Assembly (NCBI RefSeq): GCF_040183065.1
Contig: NC_091130.1
Span: forward strand, 23,116,859 to 23,180,858
Direction: 5' to 3'
Length of the DNA stretch: 64,000 bases
DNA from: Periplaneta americana
Taxonomy: Eukaryota > Arthropoda > Insecta > Blattodea > Blattidae
In this document: positions 55,613-64,000 of the stretch, piece by piece
Layout: the number at the start of each line of letters is the position of its first letter
Numbering within the stretch: position 1 is the first letter of the stretch
The notes under the pieces: model-generated
Database searches by the model: none
Told to the model about the DNA's origin: nothing
What the model saw: the letters and a program-made list of their open reading frames with translations, nothing else
Translations under genes and position numbers: made by a program

Positions 55613-57072
55613 GTCGTGGGATTTAATCGATTAATCTAACCGATTAATCGATCAATTTCTATTGTAAAATCAATAGATCAAAAATATTTAATCGAATAAT
55701 CGAGTCGATTAAAATTAATCGGTTGTAGCTGATATTAATTATTATTTTGTTAATATAAACTCATACTAAAAATTCCGACAATGTTTCTCTCTCGGAAATT
55801 GCTTACTTAAAAGCACAATAGTACTGTTATTTTCTAACTTTAAACTAGGTAGCGTAGAGAAAATCTTTGCACAAACACTTCAGAAAGAGACGGAGGTATG
55901 AGAACATGACCTAGTCTACCTCTATTGAAAGTTGAAACACAATGCGAAACCCTTATTAAGTTTTATGGTTTTCCAAGAAAACTTCCACCTTGTTGTCAGC
56001 TCATCTCCAGCATATGAAATACATAGATTTCTGGGATTCGTCCCCCTCATTCCTTATAAAATAGCCATGTCTAAACTCTGTGCAAGTGAGAGCGTAACTA
56101 TCTTATTATTTTTCTAAAATCTGGTAATTCGGATTACAATAGGGGCAGCCTTCTGTACTTTTGCAGGTGCTTGCAGTTTCTGTACTGAATTTGTATATGA
56201 AGATGGTTGTGTGTTTACTTTGATAAAGAAAAAAAGTCAGTTTTCTGTGATCTGTGAAAAGTGTACACTCCATTATGTCATAGGTTATGCGAGTTTGAGA
56301 GGTAAACTCGGTGAAATGTTTGGATTTAAATTGAACGATCGTGGAAAAGTGCTTGACAAAAAAAAAAAGGTTTTACGTGTTTAGTGATGCAGGAAAATTG
56401 TTACTAAACGTAGAGCGGCACTTAATTCGGAGCATGGGAACGCACTCACATGTTTAAAATCATTTTTATTGGGTTATTTTACGACGCTGTATCAACATCT
56501 AGGTTATTTAGCGTCTGAATGATATGAAGGTGATAATGCCGGTGAAATGAGTCCGGGGTCCAGCACCGAAAGTTACCCAGCATTTGCTCGTATTGGGTTG
56601 AGGGAAAACCCCGGAAAAAAACTTCAACCAGGTAACTTGCCCCGACATGGATTCGAACCCGAGCCACCTGGTTTCGTAGCCAGACGCGCTGACCGTTACT
56701 CCACAGGTGTGGACTTTAAAATCACGGATGAAGCAGTATTAACTAGGTGAATCTTCATACTTTTTGTTATTTATTTTTTGTCTAATAAATTCCCGGAGAA
56801 ATTGACACAATAAATTATAAAGCCTCATAATAAATATGTTAGCATGTAATTAAAATAGTTGTTTTGTAATATAACGATACAATACATACAGATATACAAC
56901 ATTAATTTAACACTCATGCTTATCACCGAACACAAATTAAATTTAACAATAATTCTGTAACACAGTAATATTAAAACATTTTTTTAACTCGATCAAAACT
57001 CGATTAACGCATCGATTAATCGATTAAATTCAAATAGTTAATCGATTAGATATTTTGATCGATGAACAGCAG
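55613..57072 (+). mobile_element. hAT-like (BED-finger) element remnant
   Basis: Both ends carry clusters of ATTAATCGATTAA-type motifs (55632-55735 and 56985-57065). In the middle (about 56290-56450) the plus strand reads GFKLNDRGKVLDKKK, then after frame changes FSDAGKLL and ERHLIRSMGTH, which resembles the start of a BED zinc finger. The element is interrupted by a SINE at 56463-56714. It has many stops. Exact ends and the 8-bp duplication were not resolved. Confidence 0.45.
56463..56714 (-). mobile_element. tRNA-derived SINE, family 2, with 10-bp target duplication
   Basis: Flanked by TTTAAAATCA on both sides (56453-56462 and 56715-56724). The minus-strand head reads CCTGTGGAGTAACGGTCAGC (A box) and GGGTTCGAATCCATG (B box). 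The body contains the GGTTTTCCCTCAACCC block and ends at CGTCGTAAAATAACCCAATA. This is the most complete copy of the family here and fixes its boundaries and length (252 bp). Confidence 0.85.
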
Positions 57073-57074
57073 TA

Positions 57075-57296
57075 ATAAATATACATTAAGCTTATTAAAT
57101 GTATCGTTAAAAATGTTAAGAAAAACTATATGTTTATTCTACCAGAAGAAATTTGACATCTCAGGGGCCTAGTTGAACGATCTGTATCGAAGAGGATAGA
57201 AATGAAAATGGAAAATCATGAAAATTTTCAAGTTGAAAAAAGACGTAATCATATCAGAAATAAAAAAGTCGTAACAAATGTTAAACGAATAGTGTA

Positions 57297-57298
<2 letters not shown>
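57075..57298 (+). repeat. third copy of the A-rich repeat
   Basis: Shares with 55286-55545 the blocks TTTATTCTACCAGAAGAAAT, TGACATCTCAGGGGC, GAAGAGGATAGAAATGAAAA and AAAGTCGTAACAA. Orientation is the same. An (AAT)n array at 57297-57369 follows it. Confidence 0.75.
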
Positions 57299-57369
<71 letters not shown>

Positions 57370-58079
57370 TCAACACTTATGACAAAAGAGAAGAAGGGAA
57401 GAAAGGGGAGTGAGCAGGGTGAAGGGAAAAGTATGTTAATAACAGCGAAATAAAAAGAGCGAGATCGCAGCCCGAAGCTAAGCAGCTTGTGTTGGCCGTG
57501 TACCAGAACCAACAAATCACACTTGATCTCACTTGTACAAACAAGTGTGACGTCACTGCGTCATCAAAGGCGTCCGCCACGTTCACACATTTCCTACTGC
57601 AATATCGGCTTCAAAGGTGTGGGGATGATTGAGACGGATGGCACATTCCTCCGGCCCTTTCATCCACAGTGATAGCACCCAGCATTAATTTTAGATCTCG
57701 GTTACAAAGAAGTGTTTCGCTTCTATAACGCTTTGGTATGGAAACTCAGATATATGTTCACTTTGACACAGGGACATCTACCGCTACGCAATAGCCAAGG
57801 CGAACTTTGACGCTACGTGTAAGCCATGGTCCTGTGTTTGGATCCCGTTTATGGTATATCTTTTATACCGATATATTATACCCACAACTCACTGAGGAGA
57901 AAGGAATGAGATGGAGTTTCATATAATAGAAGTGGCTCATGAATTTTAAAAACGGTCACCAGATTTACATACTAGTGGATCTCGCCAACTATAATGTTAC
58001 AACTTCACAAGGCTACTTGATTGGACAATGCTGTTCGTTTGGACGCACTGTTTTGTCACTTTGCATTACACAAGGTACG
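57370..58079. other. unassigned DNA
   Basis: Contains a GC-richer stretch (57440-57670) with a patch, CCCGAAGCTAAGCAGC, reminiscent of the 5S rRNA internal promoter region but too short to call. No gene signal. Confidence 0.3.
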
Positions 58080-58925
58080 ATTCCAACGCTTTCATTTTAT
58101 TCACAGCTTTCTGCCCAGGCCGACCTGCAAACCCAGCATTCTCCAATACTGTCTCTTTTCTGCCTTCCTCTTAGTCACTGCATATTATTCACATATCTTA
58201 ATGTTGTCTATCATCTATATATTCTTTTGCCCCGAACTTTTCTCCCGTTCACCATTTCTTCCAGTTGTTCTTAGTCAGTAACTCAAACAAATTTATTTTT
58301 ATCTTCCTGATCAGTTTCAGCACTATCCTTCCTTCACCCACTCTTTTTAGTACAGTTTCATTTCTTATTCTGTCTGCCTATTTCACATGCTCCATTCTTC
58401 TCTATAACCACATTTAAAGTGCTTCTAGTCGTTTCTCTTCACTTCGTCGTAATGTCTATGTTTCTGCTCCATACAATGCCACACTCCACACAAACCTCTT
58501 CACTTGTCCCTTCTTTAGTTCTTTTTCCAGAGGTCCATGGCATATATATTCCTTTTCCTATTAAAAGCTTCCTTGGCCATTGCTATCCTCCTTTTGACTT
58601 TCTGGCAGCAGCTTATGTTACTGCTTATAGTAGCTTACACCCCAAATATTTGAAGTGTCCACTTGATCTACAGTCTCATTTCGAATTCGCATGCTTACCT
58701 TCATTATTTTTCTTCCGATAACCACGGTCTTCGACTTGTTTGCACTTACCTTTATCCCATACTGCTCAAGCTGTCATTTAGCTCCAGAAGCATATTCCTT
58801 AGTATCTTCTCTTCTGCTAACAACGCCATATCATTAGCAAATCTTAATCACTTTACTCTTCTTTCTCCTACTGTCACCCCTCCCATGTTCTGAAGAGTTC
58901 TTCATTCAATCCTTCAAGTAGATGT
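58080..58925 (-). mobile_element. LINE D remnant with mutated reverse-transcriptase active site
   Basis: Minus strand, broken frames: RFANDMALLAEEKILRNMLL near 58770-58845, then YGIKVSANKSKTVVIGRKIM, MRIRNETVDQVD, KYLG-like, and further on YGAET and a region like WLGHWLR-type LINE tails. The usual A/YADD box appears as AND, so the first catalytic aspartate is replaced by asparagine. This family is distinct from LINE A. Multiple stops. About 850 bp remain. Confidence 0.65.
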
Positions 58926-58979
58926 TGAACAAGGAAGGTTCACCATATGGACTTTAAACGAAAAGTGATAATTAATTGG

Positions 58980-59099
58980 GTTATTATTATTAGACCATTA
59001 TTATTAGATTAATATTATTATTAGGATATTATTATTATTATTAGACTATTATTAGACTATTACAGTATTATCAATAGGCTATTATTATTATTATTGGAC

Positions 59100-59166
<67 letters not shown>
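58980..59166. repeat. (ATT)n microsatellite with GACTATTATTA interspersions
   Basis: An early part alternates TTATTATTAGACTATTATTAG blocks; from about 59100 it is pure ATT. Single-base variants at regular distance suggest expansion from an older, longer unit. Confidence 0.9.
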
Positions 59167-59167
<1 letters not shown>

Positions 59168-59169
59168 GG

Positions 59170-60200
59170 ATTTATACAGCCAAAAGTCGTCTTTCCGTTG
59201 CCAAACACCAAAGATGCCTACCTTCTGCTAAATATTCTTTCATCTTTCTGTTTTTCATAGCTGTTGTCAATTAACATAACTGATGTCTTACCCTTCTCCT
59301 TCTCTCTTGAGGTGTTTACTGGTATCATTTCTTTGGCTACTATAATTTGTTTAATTTGCAAATACTGCAGATTATTGAGTATCAAAGCATTAAATTTAAC
59401 ATTAATTTAACATCTATCATAGCACGAACATTTAAAAAGATTTCTACACATTAAACCTTGAGAAGTTCCACTCGTATAGACTACACATTCATTTTTCTTA
59501 CATTGATAATGAAAAATGGAAAGATAAAAAGAGAGATGATGATTATGATGATAATGCAGAGGAGAAAAGAATACAGGATGGTATAATGATGATGACACAA
59601 CCTCTTTCACTTTTACATCATCATGAAACGATCTAAAACTCTCATAATGTTAGAGTAAAACATTCGGAAGTCTTTTGAGCTTTGACTGGGGTGTAAAAAC
59701 ATAAGAAGTCGGTCTAGAAGAACACGACGAGAGAGACATGTGTTAAAATAAAACACTTACTCACTGAGAGGTGTGATGGACAAATAACCCTGGAGACGGA
59801 TGCGCCTCGGGCGGACAAATGAGGCGTACCCAGTGTCGTACGCCTAGTTAGCGGCTCTATTTATGTCGCCCACAAAAACCACGACGCCCGCGGGCTTATT
59901 AAAACGCCTCCAGTTGCAGCGAGTGATCGCTGAACCAGACATCTAGCTAACAATCAATCCAAACATCCACACAATCTGTACCCCATCTGCTAGGATCTTT
60001 ACCACCAAGAGTCAAGAAAAATAGCTTTGTATTATGAAGTCCTCGGTTCAATACCTAAGAACACTTTTCTTCCAGTTAGTTTTTTTCTAAGTTTCGATGT
60101 ACTGTAAATACTCCTTTATTGGAGGTATAGACGGGAGAAATGTCACATTACACAGGGTAGAAGTGTTATAACCAGGCTTCGAGACTTGGGACCCGATAAT
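59170..60200. other. unassigned DNA with a GC-rich promoter-like block
   Basis: 59760-59960 is unusually GC-rich (GCGCCTCGGGCGGACAAATG; CCACGACGCCCGCGGGC) with a TTATTAAAA box at about 59896, a CAGTTG initiator-like motif close behind it and AGACATC downstream. Spacing from the TATA-like box to the initiator-like motif is too short for a textbook promoter. No exon follows convincingly. Confidence 0.25.
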
Positions 60201-60204
60201 ACTA

Positions 60205-61276
60205 CAGGGACATCATTTTATTTTTACTAACATTTCTGATATTAACCTGGCTATACCTTTGAATCATCTGTTGCTAACCCCTTCCACGGCTGGAGTCCGA
60301 TGGCGTAATATACAAACAAATCACTTTACTAGGTATAGGAGGGAAGAAAAGTAATTCATCCATTTACGTAAATTATGAAATATCACGCTTTTGAATTTCA
60401 TCATTTTCATTAGGTTTTTGTTTAATCAGAATACAGTACAGTATTAAAAACGAGTGTTTTTACTCACGAACTGAGCTGTCCATGCGGATGTATTCATCAT
60501 GCAGTGTATATTATAGTGTCTATAGCACATTAGCGTACACTATAGAGAATGAAGTTAAATTGAAAAATAATCATAATATGGATATTTAAACACATTTTTG
60601 AAAATGGTGGCGGTTCATTTCGATACAGGCTTCAGTTCTAATGTATGAAATTCCAATTACCAGTATCGTCCTTCGTACTAGTAATTCATGTTGAAATCAT
60701 TCTGTACCTACTCTGTAAAACAGTATCTTACGTACTGTAAATTCAATCTTTACTTCTGCTCGATCCGAAAAGATAAAATTACTCACACATGCTATCTATT
60801 GTCCGTCCAAGTGGTTATGTCGCAGGATCGTAGAAAGGAGGGAAATCACGTGACAGTTAATTACTTAACGAGGCTCTTTTATTTAAGTTATTTTAAACAG
60901 TTGTATGGGTATAATATTACGTAGATGTCCAATTCCTAACAGAAATTAATGTTCTCAGAAAAGAGCTAAGACAGCCCAGCCACTAGCCTTTACAGAGAGG
61001 CAAATAGAAGCTGGTGGGGAAAACCGGAATGCGACGTAGGTAAATGGACGACAGTACCTGTGCGAAAATGATGCAATATTGAAAGCTCTTTCGTCATTGG
61101 AAAACGCGAACATATTTTTGGAACGTACTGTGACGGTAAAGCTACTATGACTGTATATGCGGTCTTGGATCTGTGTGGAAGACGGTTGAACTTCATTAGT
61201 AGAAGGGGTGGGAGTGAAGTACATTCAAAAACTCAGGTACAATAAAAATTGAAGTAAAAATAAAATAATGTCCCTG
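60205..61276 (-). mobile_element. non-autonomous TA-inserting transposon with CAGGGACAT ends, copy Y
   Basis: Ends CAGGGACATCATTTTATTTT and, mirrored, CAGGGACATTATTTTATTTT, flanked by TA at 60203-60204 and 61277-61278. It is 1,072 bp, opposite in orientation to copy X (22482-23592), and aligns to it over most of its length with small indels. No transposase. It inserted into the TA at the very edge of the foldback element that follows. Confidence 0.85.
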
Positions 61277-62405
61277 TACATTATGCATATAATGACCTAT
61301 AATGGTAGTAATTAAGACGCGAGATGTTTGTTTATAAAACGAGCGCAAGCGTAAGTGAGGAGCGGAACTGACCTTCTAAATTGTTAGATGTGCGTAGACG
61401 CGAAAGTATTGATTTTTTCCGAGGAACGAATTTCATTGATATAATCTAGAGAATAACATGAACTAATTTTGATATAACCTGGAAATTGATTTAGAATTGA
61501 AAAACGAGATGACAAATTCAATTTATTTGAAATTATTTACAATTAACGCTAACTATTATAGTAACAGAACATAACCTTCTGCGACAGTATTGGATTTCAA
61601 GCCTCCGTGACTTTTCGCTAGTTGTCTTTCGATTGCATATCCGAGAATAATATACACCTGGTAGTAATTATACACCTGGTAGCAGCCCTTTAATGGACCT
61701 CATTAAAGTACACCTATTCATTAAGGTTCAGGTGTTCCACCAATCAGAAAATACCATCGTAGCAATATGAAAGCGCAAGTATCGATTATTCTCGGATATG
61801 CAATCGAAAGACAACTAGAGCGAGATTAGACAATATTAAACTCAGTCGAAAAAAACAACACACAAATTAACATCAATTCACCGTCATCTCCCAGCCTTTC
61901 ACAAAGCACATTCCCGCAAATTCATTTCACCAATTGCACAATAAATTACCTATATTTGAAATAAAGTCAATTCTGTTACTATAATAATTAGCGTTAATTG
62001 TAAATAATATTCAAATAAATTCAATTTGTCGTCTCGTTTTTCAATGTCTAATTCAATTTCAAGGTTATATCAAGATTAATGTTTATTTTACTCTCTAGAT
62101 TATATCAAGATCAATGTCGACATTTGTTTCTCGAAAAAAAAAATCAATACTTTCGCGTCTGCGCACATCTCACAATTTACGAGGTATTGCACAAGGTCAG
62201 TTCCGCTCCTCAGTCAGATAAGAATAACATGAATACTTATGAATAATTTCAAGTTAGAAATATAGTCGAGCATAAAAAGTCGTATGAAACTTGACTATAA
62301 TGGTAATTAAGACGCTCGTATGAAAATTATGAAACTCGCTTGCGCTCGTTTCATAAACTTACTCGCGTCTTAATTACTACCATTATAGGCTCGTTGCATA
62401 ATGTA
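61277..62405. mobile_element. 1.1-kb foldback element (long inverted repeat)
   Basis: Outer arms: CCTATAATGGTAGTAATTAA at 61296 and its mirror ending at 62389, even including TACATTATGCA / TGCATAATGTA beyond. Further mirrored blocks: TTTATAAAACGAGCGCAAGC and its mirror near 62340-62355; AGTATTGATTTTTTCCGAGG near 61405 and its mirror near 62135; TTTACAATTAACGCTAA near 61535 and its mirror near 61990. Inner arms: GTTGTCTTTCGATTGCATAT near 61622 and its mirror near 61800. About 120 bp of unpaired centre. No coding frame. Confidence 0.8.
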
Positions 62406-62690
62406 CTATTTCAGTCTATAGCCCTTTTATGTTATATGGGTTCACTCTTGAAGATCAGTTGCTATAGAAAACCAATCTCTTAACTTTCACTATTTTACCA
62501 ACGAATTTCGTTTTATATGTAACTATGTTCTTTTTTTATCGTTTATTACTTTCTGATCTCTTTACGTTTGTGAAAAAAAAAATTAAAGCGATATGTTTTA
62601 AGTTGGATGTAACATATTTGAAACAAATTATAATAACAGATCCAACAGAATTGCAACTATAACCAAGTTATCTTGATATTACAACCCAAC
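62406..62690. other. unassigned DNA
   Basis: Nothing recognised between the foldback element and the next TIR element. Confidence 0.3.
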
Positions 62691-62697
62691 AGCTTAG

Positions 62698-63659
62698 GCC
62701 AGTGATATCAAGCGATGCCCATAGGAGCAAGCGCGCGCTTTAGAGCCCAGGGGAGCCTGAGCGCTTTACAGCGGAAAGGAAAGAGACAGACGAAAGAGGT
62801 AGTATATGCCGCTTGGTCGAGCTATATTCAGGGATTGCCAGCACTGATTCAATGGCTAAAGGAAAGAGAACTTATTAAAACTATCCATGTTAATTTTTAG
62901 ATATGTCTGAGAAGTATAAGTGTATTATAAGAATGTAAGTTTTAACTTTAATGCTCATTTTTCACAAGTTTGCTTTTTTATTCAACAGGAATATTTTCTC
63001 AACTTTTTTAGACAAAAGTGAAATTTTCAGATATGTTTGTTTAGTAGCCTTAGGCCTACAGGTAATGAAACAATGTTTTGTAAATCTAATATATCGTTGC
63101 GTACCAATATCACCTAAAAGCATAATGCGATAGGAGTTTTATTATGTAATATTAGTTACAGTTAAAACATACAGTATTCCTAGGCAACATTGCTTTGTAC
63201 TATAATACTGTTTTGATTACTTTTATAAGGCTAAAGATACGATCAATATCAATTTCAACTTATCATGTCATACTTAGTGTCTTTCTTTGGGATAACACTT
63301 TCTTTATAAATGATGTGTTTCATTCACTTAGTAGAGTATAGTTGTAGTTATTATGGAATTTGTATGAATATTCCTTTTTTACTCTTTATTATGTTATTAA
63401 CATTTAAAACACAACTGCAATATTAGGCTAAGAAATAAGTGTTAGTAAGCTTACTTTTGTTTTACAGACAATATAGAAAATAACAAACAGAAAGAAGCCA
63501 TATAAAATTAACGACATAAAATTTCACGTTCCGTTTGAAGGTTGTGCACCACTGTTTCCTTAATTCAACAGGCTGCTTATTTCTCTTTCCATACCTAGCG
63601 CTTAATGCCCGCGCACGACGCCAAGGTCAGAAAAATGCGCTTGCTTTGACATCACTGGC
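62698..63659. mobile_element. TIR transposon with GCCAGTGAT ends
   Basis: Left end GCCAGTGATATCAAGCGATG, right end mirrored GCCAGTGATGTCAAAGCAAG, flanked by TTAG on both sides (62694-62697 and 63660-63663). GC-rich CGCGCGCTT / GCGCTTGCTTTG sequences lie just inside the ends. The interior has two 60-codon frames only. The 3-4-bp TTA(G) flank is compatible with a PIF/Harbinger-type element, but the superfamily is a guess. 962 bp. Confidence 0.6.
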
Positions 63660-64000
63660 TTAGGCTATCCTTTAATAGCGAAGACAATAATACAATAATA
63701 TTGCATGCTTCTATTGTCGATTTCCAAGAAAATGAAATCTCTATGTAGTTTCGAAACGCTGAAAAAACCGCTTTAACCACACTGTTTAAAAACCCAGCAG
63801 CTATACAGTCACTAAAAGACGTTCATACACAACATTTCTACCATCTTGCTCGTTAAGTTCTAGGTTCGACACCCGAGTTCAGTTGTTTATGAGCGGGGTT
63901 GTTCGTGACAGTGGCATTTGCAAGCTGGTAGGAAGGGATTGTCTGCAGGTACTAATAATGTAGCTCTGGACACGGGCCTGGGCCCGAGCCCTGGCCCTTC
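63660..64000. other. unassigned DNA at the window edge
   Basis: A B-box-like GTTCTAGGTTCGACACCCG occurs at about 63858-63876; without an A box it is not callable as a SINE. The GC-rich GGGCCTGGGCCCGAGCCC at the very end runs off the window. Confidence 0.25.

Noticed and set aside
57460..57495. 5S rRNA or 5S-derived SINE (CCCGAAGCTAAGCAGC patch)
   Set aside because: Only about 16-27 bases are alike; the rest of the 5S sequence is missing on either side.
60030..60075. signal-peptide first exon (MKSSVQYL...) of a cuticle-type gene
   Set aside because: No splice donor consensus follows, and the same bases look like a Pol III B box (GGTTCAATACC).

Overview
The window reads as repeat-dense, AT-rich DNA from a large insect genome. 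The best guess is a cockroach-like (Blattodea) genome. The clues are at least nine copies of one non-LTR retrotransposon ending in a (GTAA)n tail, several tRNA-derived SINE families, very many (AAT)n arrays, and a short run of the arthropod telomere motif TTAGG. The species call is inference from recognition; no database was available. I see no bacterial-type genes, no rRNA gene, no CRISPR array and no intact host protein-coding gene. Almost every long reading frame is a transposon fragment or a translated microsatellite.

Layout. 0-8 kb: a LINE 3' end, a Tourist-like MITE, a possible LTR on the minus strand, an inverted pair of tRNA-derived SINE units, LINE A copy 1, and a second LINE type with a 161-codon frame. 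8-16 kb: tetranucleotide arrays, a decaying 37-bp minisatellite, a SINE, and LINE A copies 2 and 3 head to head. 16-24 kb: a small TA-flanked DNA transposon whose catalytic core is deleted, LINE A copy 4, a SINE, a LINE C-terminus invaded by a MITE and then tandemly duplicated, and a 1.1-kb transposon with CAGGGACAT ends. 24-31 kb: a SINE, LINE A copies 5 and 6 in tandem, and a higher-order array of about 387-bp units mixed with triplet repeats. 31-39 kb: LINE A copy 7 broken by three nested insertions (one a SINE with a TTAGG-like tail), a DNA transposon remnant, and a 380-bp tandem array grown from a tRNA-SINE. 39-47 kb: LINE A copies 8 and 9, a GATGAT-rich minisatellite, and a 2.15-kb transposon holding two further transposons. 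47-64 kb: a tetranucleotide array that drifts stepwise through many motifs, BED-finger relics, a Helitron/Helentron inside a long inverted-repeat element, a hAT-like element hit by a SINE with a clear target-site duplication, a decayed LINE, the second CAGGGACAT transposon, a 1.1-kb foldback element, and a further TIR transposon.

There is no coherent cellular system here. The genes that 'work together' are the mobile-element classes: LINEs that could supply reverse transcriptase to SINEs, and internally deleted DNA transposons that need transposase from elsewhere. The main value of the window is its stratigraphy of nested insertions and its repeat-array evolution. TIRs, TSDs and motifs are read from the sequence by eye. 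Family assignments rest on recall. Most element edges are good to roughly 5-20 bp, except where a TSD fixes them.
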